Program-made: the position numbers and the translations under genes | Shown here: one piece after another, positions 24,118 to 31,832 of the stretch | How the letters are laid out: each line of letters opens with the position of its first letter | Position numbering within the stretch: position 1 is the stretch's first letter | Source of the DNA: Puniceibacterium sediminis | GTDB taxonomy: Bacteria; Pseudomonadota; Alphaproteobacteria; Rhodobacterales; Rhodobacteraceae | Assembly: GCF_900188035.1 (NCBI RefSeq) | Contig: NZ_FZNN01000001.1 | Coordinates: forward strand, 372,001 to 436,000 | Length of the DNA: 64,000 bases | Direction of reading: 5' to 3' | Notes under the pieces: model-generated | The model's input: only the letters and a program-made list of their open reading frames with translations | Database searches by the model: none | What the model was told of the DNA's origin: nothing

Positions 24118-25293
24118 ATGAAAGATCCCGTTATCGTATCCGTTGCACGCACACCGATCGGCAAGGCCGGGCGCGGTGCTTTTAACATGACCCATGGCGC
24201 GGTCATGGCGGGCCATGCGGCGGCGCAGGCCGTGGCGCGCGCGGGCATTGACCCCGCGCTGATCGAGGACAGCATCTGGGGCTGCGGCTATCCGGAATAT
24301 GTCACCGGTGGCAATATCGCCCGTCAGGCGGTGATCCGCGCGGGGCTGCCAGTGTCCATCGCCGCGACCACAGTGAACCGGTTCTGCGCCAGCGGGTTGC
24401 AGGCCGTGGCCATGGGGGGCCACATGATCGCCCACGAAGGCGCGAAAGCCGTGCTGGTCGGTGGAGTCGAAAGCATCTCGATGGTGCAGCTGCCGGTGCG
24501 CAATTCGCGCGAGGCCTGGATCGAGGCAAACAAGCCTGACCTCTACATGGCAATGATCGACACCGCGGACATCGTTGCCGAACGCTATGGCATTTCACGG
24601 GCCGCACAGGATGCGCTGAGCCTGCAAAGTCAGCAGCGAACGGCAGCGGCGCAGGATGCCGGGCGGTTCGACAAAGAGATCGCACCGATCACCGTGACCA
24701 AGGCAGTCAAGGACAAGGTCAGCGGCGAAGTATCCGAGGTTGAGGTCACGCTGGACAAGGACGAATGCAACCGCCCGACCACCACCCTGGAAGGTCTTCA
24801 AAAGCTCGAACCGGTCAAGGGGCCCGGCAAGTTCATCACCGCCGGCAATGCCTCGCAACTGTCTGACGGGGCGGCGGCATTGGTGATGATGGAGGCGGAC
24901 GAAGCCGCAAAGGCGGGTCTTGCGCCGTTGGGACGGTTCCGCGGCTTTGCAGTCGCGGGCTGTGAGCCGGATGAGATGGGGATCGGGCCGGTCTTTGCCA
25001 TTCCGCGCCTGTTGGCTCGTCACGGGCTGACCGTCGACGACATTGATCTTTGGGAATTGAACGAGGCTTTTGCCAGTCAGGCGCTCTATTGCCGCGACTT
25101 TCTTGGCATCGACAATGATCGTCTGAACGTCGACGGCGGATCAATCTCGGTCGGGCACCCGTTCGGGATGACCGGCGCGCGGATGACCGGCCACCTGCTG
25201 ATCGAAGGCCAGCGTCGCGGTGCCAAACTGGGCGTGGTGACCATGTGTATCGGCGGCGGACAGGGCGCAGCCGGGCTGTTTGAAATCTTCTGA
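24118..25293 (+). CDS. acetyl-CoA C-acyltransferase (thiolase)
   Basis: A 391-residue thiolase with all catalytic residues: nucleophile C90 in [10 protein letters not shown]347 in VGHPFGMTG and C377 in TMCIGGGQG. It cleaves 3-ketoacyl-CoA to acetyl-CoA and a shortened acyl-CoA. It follows the bifunctional hydratase-dehydrogenase by 10 bp, giving the last two steps of beta-oxidation. The gene order resembles the pim operon for dicarboxylates, but chain specificity cannot be read from the sequence. Confidence 0.93.
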   Translation: MKDPVIVSVARTPIGKAGRGAFNMTHGAVMAGHAAAQAVARAGIDPALIEDSIWGCGYPEYVTGGNIARQAVIRAGLPVSIAATTVNRFCASGLQAVAMGGHMIAHEGAKAVLVGGVESISMVQLPVRNSREAWIEANKPDLYMAMIDTADIVAERYGISRAAQDALSLQSQQRTAAAQDAGRFDKEIAPITVTKAVKDKVSGEVSEVEVTLDKDECNRPTTTLEGLQKLEPVKGPGKFITAGNASQLSDGAAALVMMEADEAAKAGLAPLGRFRGFAVAGCEPDEMGIGPVFAIPRLLARHGLTVDDIDLWELNEAFASQALYCRDFLGIDNDRLNVDGGSISVGHPFGMTGARMTGHLLIEGQRRGAKLGVVTMCIGGGQGAAGLFEIF

Positions 25294-25368
25294 AGCGCAC
25301 TCAGCAAAGTAGCGCGGACCCGCCCCCCAAAGGTGAAGCGGTCGCGCATAACAAGAAAGGGTCCGAAC

Positions 25369-26565
25369 ATGGATCTGAACTACACAGACGAACAGAAGGC
25401 CTTTCGCGCCGAGGTGCGGGCCCTTCTGGCCGACAAATTGCCCACACGGCTATCGGACAAGGTGGCGGGCGGCAAACGTCTGACAAAAGCCGACTACGAG
25501 GAATGGCACGCGATCCTGAACGCGCGGGGATGGCTGGCGGGAAACTGGCCCGAGCAGTTTGGCGGGACTGGCTGGGACGCCGTGCAACGGCATATCTTCG
25601 AAGAAGAAACCACCGCCGCCCACGCGCCCAGGATCGTTCCATTCGGCCTCGCCATGCTGGGCCCGGTGCTGCAGAAGTTCGGCAATGACGCGCAAAAGGC
25701 GCAGTATCTGCCGCGCATCCTTAACGGCGATGACTGGTGGTGCCAGGGTTATTCCGAACCCGGTGCCGGGTCGGATCTTGCATCGGTCAAGGCCACGGCT
25801 GTGCGCGATGGCGACCACTATATCGTCAACGGGCAGAAGACCTGGACCACGCTGGGTCAGTACGCAAACATGATCTTCTGCCTCGTACGGACGTCGAAAG
25901 ACGGCAAGCCGCAGGAAGGCATCTCTTTCCTGCTGATCGACATGGACACCCCCGGGATCGAAGTGCGCCCCATCGTTCTGCTGGACGGTGAACCCGAGGT
26001 GAACGAGGTTTTCTTTGACAATGTCAGGGTGCCTGTCGAGAATCTGGTCGGCGAAGAGAACAAGGGCTGGACCTATGCCAAGTATCTGCTGACACATGAG
26101 CGCACGAACATCGCCGGCGTCGGCTTTGCCCGGGCGGGACTTGCCAGTCTGAAACGCATCGCGGGGTTGGAGCAGGACGGGGATCGCAAGCTGATCGAAA
26201 ATCCGTTGTTCGCCGCGAAGATCGCGCAGGTCGAGATTGACCTGATGGCGATGGCGACAACCAACATGCGCATTGTCGCGGCGGCTGCTGGTGGACAGGC
26301 GCCCGGGGCAGAAAGTTCGATGCTCAAGATCAAAGGCACGCAAATCCGGCAGGAAATCAACGCGCTGACCCGTCAGGCTGTTGGTGTCTATGCGATGCCG
26401 TTCGTATCCGAAGCACTGGATGAAGGCGTGAACGCCGAACCCGTTGGTCCGGCTTATGCGATGCCCGCCACGCAGGCCTATTTCAACAACCGCAAGCTGT
26501 CGATCTACGGCGGGTCCTCTGAGGTCCAGCGCACGATCATCAGCAAAGCCATTCTGGAGCTTTGA
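25369..26565 (+). CDS. acyl-CoA dehydrogenase, PimC-like large subunit
   Basis: A 398-residue FAD acyl-CoA dehydrogenase. It shows the N-terminal alpha domain, the FAD loop CQGYSEPGAGSDLASV and GQKTWTT, and the C-terminal SIYGGSSEVQRTIISK. At the site where medium-chain enzymes carry the catalytic Glu (YEG) it has Gly, so the base must lie elsewhere, as in other family branches. The ATG at 25369 is used; the frame to 25333 lacks similarity. The next gene, 3 bp on, is a second dehydrogenase; such pairs act as a heteromer in the pimeloyl-CoA dehydrogenase group. Confidence 0.9.
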   Translation: MDLNYTDEQKAFRAEVRALLADKLPTRLSDKVAGGKRLTKADYEEWHAILNARGWLAGNWPEQFGGTGWDAVQRHIFEEETTAAHAPRIVPFGLAMLGPVLQKFGNDAQKAQYLPRILNGDDWWCQGYSEPGAGSDLASVKATAVRDGDHYIVNGQKTWTTLGQYANMIFCLVRTSKDGKPQEGISFLLIDMDTPGIEVRPIVLLDGEPEVNEVFFDNVRVPVENLVGEENKGWTYAKYLLTHERTNIAGVGFARAGLASLKRIAGLEQDGDRKLIENPLFAAKIAQVEIDLMAMATTNMRIVAAAAGGQAPGAESSMLKIKGTQIRQEINALTRQAVGVYAMPFVSEALDEGVNAEPVGPAYAMPATQAYFNNRKLSIYGGSSEVQRTIISKAILEL

Positions 26566-26568
26566 GCC

Positions 26569-27687
26569 ATGAACTTTGACCTCACAGATGAACGCCAGAT
26601 GCTTCAGGACGGGTTGCGCCGCTACCTTCGGGAGACCGTGACAGCCGATCTTCTGGCCTCGGCGACCGGGTCCGATATTGGTCAATCCGAGGTGCTTTGG
26701 AACGGTCTAGCCGAGATGGGCGTGATTGGCGCACTGTTCACCGAAGATCAGGGCGGATTTGGCGGCGCGGGTTTTGACCTTGCCTTGGTGTTCGAGGAAC
26801 TGGGCCGCGTTGGTGCCTTTGAACCGCTGCTCGAGATGGGTGTTCTTGCGGGCGGATTGCTGGCCGAACTTGGTCAGGAAGGGATTGTGGAAGACATCAT
26901 TGGCGGCACGGTGCGTGTGGCCTTTGCCCACGCTGAGCCTGCGTCGCGCTACGATCTGAGCCATGTTGACGCAACTGCGACCGCGTCCGGCGATGGCTGG
27001 ACCCTGACCGGGCGCAAGAGCGTCGTGATCGCGCTGCCCTTTGCCACACATGTCCTGATCTCGGCCCGCACCGGGGGCAGCACAGGCGATACGTCAGTCA
27101 TTTCGCTGTTTCTGCTGCCGGTTGATGCCGTCAGTTTCCGCGACTATCCGCTGAACGGCGGCGGACGCGCGGGCGAACTTGATCTGGACGGCGTGTCGGT
27201 GCCAAAGGCTGCGCTCATAGGGTCCGAAGGCAATGCCTGGGACGCTTTGGAACGTGCCAATGCACGCGCCGTTACGGCGATCAGCGCCGAGGCCTTGGGG
27301 CTGATGGAAAGTATCCGGACGCTGACCACGGAATACCTGCAGACCCGGCAGCAGTTTGGCAGACCGATCGGAAAGTTTCAGGCCCTCCAGCACCGCATGG
27401 CCGATGTCCTGATCGAGATCGAGCAGGCCCGTTCCGCCGTGATCAACCTTGCTGGACATCTTGAAGCGGATCGCGTGACGCGCGAACGCCATGTCAGCGC
27501 CACCAAGAACCTGATTGGACGCGTCGGGCGGTTGGTGGTTGAGGAAAGCATTCAGATGCACGGGGGCATCGGCATGACTGAGGAATACGCGCTCGCGCAT
27601 CTCGTCAAACGTCTGACGATGATCGACCACCGCTTTGGGGACACGGATTACCATCTGGAACGGTTCATCCGTCTGTCGGCCGCCTGA
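26569..27687 (+). CDS. acyl-CoA dehydrogenase, PimD-like small subunit
   Basis: A 372-residue acyl-CoA dehydrogenase paralogue (MNFDLTDERQMLQDGLRRYL; TRQQFGRPIGKFQALQHRMAD; MHGGIGMTEEYAL near the C-terminus). The FAD loop is weak (AFAHAEPASRYDLSHV). This is typical of the smaller partner in paired dehydrogenases of the PimC/PimD type. It starts 3 bp after the large-subunit stop, so equal production is expected. Together they should introduce the alpha-beta double bond into the operon's acyl-CoA substrate. Confidence 0.88.
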   Translation: MNFDLTDERQMLQDGLRRYLRETVTADLLASATGSDIGQSEVLWNGLAEMGVIGALFTEDQGGFGGAGFDLALVFEELGRVGAFEPLLEMGVLAGGLLAELGQEGIVEDIIGGTVRVAFAHAEPASRYDLSHVDATATASGDGWTLTGRKSVVIALPFATHVLISARTGGSTGDTSVISLFLLPVDAVSFRDYPLNGGGRAGELDLDGVSVPKAALIGSEGNAWDALERANARAVTAISAEALGLMESIRTLTTEYLQTRQQFGRPIGKFQALQHRMADVLIEIEQARSAVINLAGHLEADRVTRERHVSATKNLIGRVGRLVVEESIQMHGGIGMTEEYALAHLVKRLTMIDHRFGDTDYHLERFIRLSAA

Positions 27688-27688
27688 G

Positions 27689-28114
27689 ATGGAGCTGATC
27701 GAGGCGGAAACCGGCACGCAGCGGTCGCTGGGTTATGTGCTGGATGTGGGAAATCCGGATGGCTGCGCGCGCTGCTGGCTGGATGTGGCCGAGGGTCATT
27801 TGAACCGGCATCACGTGATGCATGGCGGTATCGCGGGGCTTCTGCTGGACAGTGCCATGGGGGCGACTGGCAGTCTGACGGTGGACCCAACGGGGCGCGC
27901 GCCCTTCCTGACCGTGTCACTGACCACACAGTTCGTTGCTGCGGCGCGCGCCGGTCAACGCGTCACGGCAATGGGGCGGGTCACGGGCGGCGGAAGGTCG
28001 CTGCTGTTCATCGCCGGAGAGCTTGTTGCCGATGACGGTACACTGATCGCCACGGCGAGTGGTGTCTTCAAGCGCGTGGCATCGGATAGCCTTGGGAAGG
28101 ATCGTTCCAAATGA
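27689..28114 (+). CDS. hotdog-fold acyl-CoA thioesterase, PaaI-like
   Basis: A 141-residue hotdog-domain protein. HHVMHGGIAGLLLDSAMG is the PaaI/4HBT signature containing the catalytic Asp-type region. Such enzymes release free acids from CoA esters and may rescue CoA from dead-end intermediates. The ATG at 27689 immediately follows the dehydrogenase TGA, and its own stop overlaps the next start (ATGA); the longer frame to 27635 is discarded. Confidence 0.85.
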   Translation: MELIEAETGTQRSLGYVLDVGNPDGCARCWLDVAEGHLNRHHVMHGGIAGLLLDSAMGATGSLTVDPTGRAPFLTVSLTTQFVAAARAGQRVTAMGRVTGGGRSLLFIAGELVADDGTLIATASGVFKRVASDSLGKDRSK

Positions 28115-28908
28115 CAAAGCGCGCCTATGTCGAAGATCTTGGTGACCGTCTGGTCGTGGTGAATTCATTTCCGGAACGGCGCAATCCACTGGGTCCGGAT
28201 CTGTATACCGCCATTCTGGAGGCCACCGGGCGTGCCGCAACCGAGGCGCGGATCACCTCGGTCACGCTCTGGGGTACCGGCGGTTTTTTCTGCGCGGGCG
28301 GTGATCTTAACACATTGTCCGAAAGGCGGAATCTGAGTCTGGATGAACTCGGCGAGCAGATCGAAGAACTGCATGACGTGATCCGATCACTCCGCACCTG
28401 TCCCAAACCGGTGATAGCTGCTGTGGACGGCGGTGCAGCGGGGGCGGGGGTGTCGCTGGCCTTTGCCTGCGATTTCATTCTGGCGGCAGAAGATGCCAAA
28501 TTCACCGCGGCCTATGTCAGCGCTGGTCTGGTGCCCGATGGCGGTCTGACAAGTACCCTGTCTGATGCCCTGCCGCGCGCCATGGTCGCCCGGATGACAT
28601 TGCTGGGCGAACCCGTCGCGGCAACACGGCTATATGATCTTGGCGCAGTCTACGATGTGACGCCGCCGCTGGGCACGCGGGAGGCGGCGCTGGCGCTGGG
28701 TGACAGGATCGCCGCCGGACCGACCGTCACCATCGCACGCATCAAGGCATTGTTGGGAACGGCGCGGCACGTCGATCTGAAAACCCAAATGGATCATGAG
28801 CGTGACGCCATGGCTGTGGCGCTTGGTTCGGATGAGGCGCGGGAAGGCATGGGCGCGTTTCTGGAAAAGCGCCGTCCCGATTTCAAAACCCTGAGGGAGC
28901 GTGAATGA
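28111..28908 (+). CDS. enoyl-CoA hydratase/isomerase family protein
   Basis: A 265-residue crotonase. The oxyanion-hole loops are FFCAGGDLNTLSE and DGGAAGAGVSLAFACDF, and AYVSAGLVPDGGLTSTL replaces the usual Glu-containing LPEVxxG motif, so one of the two hydratase Glu residues appears absent and an isomerase or another crotonase reaction is possible. It overlaps the thioesterase and the next flavoenzyme by 4 bp each. The operon thus has two crotonase activities: this one and the fused domain at 22020. Confidence 0.88.
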   Translation: MTKRAYVEDLGDRLVVVNSFPERRNPLGPDLYTAILEATGRAATEARITSVTLWGTGGFFCAGGDLNTLSERRNLSLDELGEQIEELHDVIRSLRTCPKPVIAAVDGGAAGAGVSLAFACDFILAAEDAKFTAAYVSAGLVPDGGLTSTLSDALPRAMVARMTLLGEPVAATRLYDLGAVYDVTPPLGTREAALALGDRIAAGPTVTIARIKALLGTARHVDLKTQMDHERDAMAVALGSDEAREGMGAFLEKRRPDFKTLRERE

Positions 28909-29927
28909 CACCCGCCGATCCCGCCTTGGAAACCGCGCTCACCCGGGCCTTCGATCTGCGCCTGCCGGTGGTTGCCGGGGGACTCATGTGGCTGTCAGAT
29001 GCGGGTTATGTCGCCGCAGGTGCGCGGGCCGGGGTGCTGTCGTTTCTCACCGCAGCGAGCTTTCCGGAGCCGGGGGCCCTCAGGGCGGAAATCCGGCGCT
29101 GCCGCGATCTGGCCGAAGGGCGGGAGTTCGGCGTCAATGTCTCGATGTTGCCAAAGCTCGTGCCGGGGGAAAAGACGGCGGATGTGTTTCGCTTGATCGC
29201 GGATGAAGGCGTGCGGGTTGTCGAAACTTCGGGGCGCAATCCCGAGGAATATCTGGAAATCCTCAAGGATGCAGGCATCACGGTGATCCACAAGGTGCCT
29301 TCGTTACGCTTTGCCCAGAAGGCGCAAGCTATTGGCGTGGATATGGTTTCCATTGTCGGCGCAGAATGCGGCGGGCATCCGGGGATGGATCTGGTTGGCA
29401 CCATGATCAACGTGGGCCTGGCCGAGCGGCGGCTGACAATCCCCTTCCTGCTGGGTGGCGGGATCGGGGCGGGCAGCCAGATTGTTGCCGCGCTGGCCGG
29501 TGGGGCCGCAGGCGTTGTGATGGGCACGCGCCTGCTGGGAGCGCAAGAGATTGCGGCGCATGACAGCTATAAGGCGGCGCTGGTCGCCGCGGATGAGCGG
29601 GACACGGCGCTGACCATGGGATCGGTGCGCAACACGATCCGGTCGCTGAAGAACGAAACGACGGCGATCGTCACGGCGCTTGAGGCGGAACAGCCCGATA
29701 TCGGGATCGAGGCGCTGATGCCACATGTCACCGGCGCCATCGGGCGGCGCGCCTACGAGACCGGCGATACGTCACACGGCATTCTTTCGGCGGGGCAGGC
29801 GCTGGGTCTGCTGGAACGATCCGAGCCGCTGGCGGACATTATTGCCCAGCTGGAAAGTGAGGCGTTGCGGGCACTGGCCCGGCTGCGCCCTGCAACGCAA
29901 ACTTCACTACAGGAGGCCGCGAGATGA
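28905..29927 (+). CDS. nitronate monooxygenase family FMN oxidoreductase
   Basis: A 340-residue TIM-barrel flavoprotein of the nitronate monooxygenase / 2-nitropropane dioxygenase / FabK group. LPVVAGGLMWLSDAGYVAAG opens the barrel, and GAECGGHPG, LLGGGIGAGSQIVAAL and GAAGVVMGTRLL are FMN-binding loops. Such proteins are often misnamed; within a CoA-ester operon an enoyl-thioester reductase or related redox role is as likely as nitronate oxidation. It overlaps both neighbours by 4 bp. Confidence 0.85.
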   Translation: MTPADPALETALTRAFDLRLPVVAGGLMWLSDAGYVAAGARAGVLSFLTAASFPEPGALRAEIRRCRDLAEGREFGVNVSMLPKLVPGEKTADVFRLIADEGVRVVETSGRNPEEYLEILKDAGITVIHKVPSLRFAQKAQAIGVDMVSIVGAECGGHPGMDLVGTMINVGLAERRLTIPFLLGGGIGAGSQIVAALAGGAAGVVMGTRLLGAQEIAAHDSYKAALVAADERDTALTMGSVRNTIRSLKNETTAIVTALEAEQPDIGIEALMPHVTGAIGRRAYETGDTSHGILSAGQALGLLERSEPLADIIAQLESEALRALARLRPATQTSLQEAAR

Positions 29928-31459
29928 CATCGTCGCCAGCATTCAACCGGATACACCAACTGCTGGACCGCAACGTGGCGCTACGCGGCGGGGAAACAGC
30001 GGTCATTGATAGCGATGGACGGCAGGTGGACTGGCGCGAATATTCTGCCATTTCAGAGGGATACGCCGAGTTGATGACACGGGGCGGGGTTCGGCCCGGA
30101 GACCGGGTTCTGATCGTGGCCGAGAACTGTCTGTCCGTGGCCGCCAGCATTTTCGGGGCAAGCCGGATTGGTGCCTGGGCGGTGCCGGTGAACGCCCGTA
30201 TGGCCCCGCACGAGCTTGACCGGATCATGTCCCATGCCGATCCGGCGATGGTGATCTTTACCAGTCAGGTGTCCAAAGAGGCAGCGGCCCATGCGGACCA
30301 TTGCAGTGCTGCGTCGGTGGCAACCGGTGCTGGACATGTGCACGTTCTATGGCGTGACCGGACCAGCGAAGAGGTCATGGAGGAGGGGCCGGGCGGTGTT
30401 GCGGTGCTGCTTTATACCACCGGCACGACAGGTGATCCCAAGGGCGTGATGCTGAGCCACGGCAACCTGCTTTATGCGGCCAAAGCATCGGCCGAGCTGC
30501 GGGATCTGGGGCCGGGGGACCGGGTCTATGGGGCGCTGCCGCTGACGCATGTTTTCGGGTTGGCGTCGATGCTGATGGCGTCGGCCCATGCGGGGGCGAC
30601 GGTGCAATTGGCGGCGCGGTTCAGCCCGGCGGCGCTGTATCAGGCGCTGCTGGATGGGGTGACGGTGCTGCCTGCGGTGCCGCAGATGCATGCGTTACTG
30701 ATGGCCTATGCCGTTGAAAACGGGCATGAAAAACTGGACAGTGCGGTGCTGCGCTATGTGTCGTCCGGTGCGGCGCCGCTGGACCCTGCGTGGAAGCGCA
30801 AGGCGGAAGGGTTCTATGGCATCGCGTTGCAGAATGGCTATGGCATGACGGAAAGCACGGCAGGGGTTTCGGGCACGCGCAACCCCAGGGGGCTGGCTGA
30901 TATCAGTGTCGGACCTGCGCTGCCGGGGGTCGAGATTGCCCTGGACGAAAGCATGGGCGGTGAGCCGGGTGTGGGCGAGGTTCTGACACGCGGGCCGCAT
31001 GTGATGAAGGGCTATTTCCGCAACCCGTCAGAGACCGCCAAGGCAGTGAGCGCCGAGGGTTGGTTGCGGACCGGAGACCTTGGAAAAATTGATGAAAAAC
31101 AATACCTTCACATCGTTGGTCGCTGCAAGGAATTGATCATCCGGGGTGGTTTCAACGTCTATCCGCCCGAGGTTGAGGCGGCGCTGAACGACCATCCCGC
31201 AGTGGTGCAATCGGCGGTGATTGGTCGGCGGGGTGAGGGTGGAAACGAGGATATTCTGGCCTTTGTGCAGGTCACACAGCCGGGTGTCGTGCAAGTATCT
31301 GAACTCAAAGAATTTGTTGCCGGACGGTTGTCGAATTACAAGCGGCCCAGCCGGATTTTTCTGGTCGAGGCGCTGCCTGCGTCGGCAACCGGGAAGATCC
31401 TGAAACACAGGTTGCTGAGCCATTTTGCCGATCTGCTGGAGGCGCCGGCAGAGGTCTGA
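29924..31459 (+). CDS. AMP-dependent acyl-CoA synthetase
   Basis: A 511-residue ANL-family ligase. It has the P-loop LLYTTGTTGDPKGVMLSHGN, the A5 motif NGYGMTES, the hinge GWLRTGDLG, RGGFNVYPPEVE, and the A10 lysine in SATGKILKHRL. It activates a carboxylic acid to its CoA thioester at the cost of ATP, providing the entry step for the operon. AGGAGG precedes the start. It is the last gene; its partners resemble pimFBCD, so it may be the PimA-like ligase for a dicarboxylate or related acid. Confidence 0.9.
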   Translation: MTSSPAFNRIHQLLDRNVALRGGETAVIDSDGRQVDWREYSAISEGYAELMTRGGVRPGDRVLIVAENCLSVAASIFGASRIGAWAVPVNARMAPHELDRIMSHADPAMVIFTSQVSKEAAAHADHCSAASVATGAGHVHVLWRDRTSEEVMEEGPGGVAVLLYTTGTTGDPKGVMLSHGNLLYAAKASAELRDLGPGDRVYGALPLTHVFGLASMLMASAHAGATVQLAARFSPAALYQALLDGVTVLPAVPQMHALLMAYAVENGHEKLDSAVLRYVSSGAAPLDPAWKRKAEGFYGIALQNGYGMTESTAGVSGTRNPRGLADISVGPALPGVEIALDESMGGEPGVGEVLTRGPHVMKGYFRNPSETAKAVSAEGWLRTGDLGKIDEKQYLHIVGRCKELIIRGGFNVYPPEVEAALNDHPAVVQSAVIGRRGEGGNEDILAFVQVTQPGVVQVSELKEFVAGRLSNYKRPSRIFLVEALPASATGKILKHRLLSHFADLLEAPAEV

Positions 31460-31832
31460 AAACCGGTCTGGATTGCGTATGGCAGGCGTATGGAAAGCGT
31501 ATGGCTGACGTATGGCTGTGATGCGAGCGGTTCGCAGTGCGCCCTATGTCGTTTTGCGGCTTTGGGACCATGCGGGACGAAAACCGGATGCCGGGGATGC
31601 CTTGACCGGATCGGTCCGGTTTGCGCCGTTTGGGCGGGCTTTGGGATGGCCGCCAGCGTCTGGGAGAACCTTGGGTGAAAAACCAGCGCGGCGCGCCGAT
31701 CAAAAACCCGGCAATGTTCAGAAGTTAAAACGTGATTGAGCACAGAAAACCGGCAAGACTGCACAATGGGGGGATGCAAAAGCCAAGACTACCTGAGATG
31801 GTGTCTCAAAAGATCAGGGGAAGCCGATCAAG
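31460..31832. other. 373-bp gap without a recognisable gene
   Basis: This stretch separates the acyl-CoA operon from the transglutaminase operon. It contains the 11-bp tandem repeats at 31475-31518 and a palindrome ACCGGATCGGTCCGGT at 31605-31620, which can form a 6-bp stem with a 4-nt loop. Small open frames of up to about 75 codons exist here but show no family features. The promoter of the transglutaminase operon should lie in the last 100 bases; no clear -35/-10 pair was found. Confidence 0.5.
31475..31518 (+). repeat. four tandem 11-bp repeats
   Basis: GCGTATGGCAG, GCGTATGGAAA, GCGTATGGCTG and ACGTATGGCTG follow one another without spacers, sharing CGTATGG. The array lies 16 bp after the acyl-CoA synthetase stop. 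It may be a short minisatellite or a set of binding half-sites. Confidence 0.75.

Noticed and set aside
31475-31518. The four tandem repeats as a CRISPR array.
   Set aside because: The units are 11 bp and directly adjacent, with no spacers and no cas genes nearby.
31490-31739. Two small plus-strand frames (62 and 75 codons) in the 373-bp gap.
   Set aside because: They lack ribosome sites and family features and overlap each other in different frames; the region is better described as spacer with repeats.
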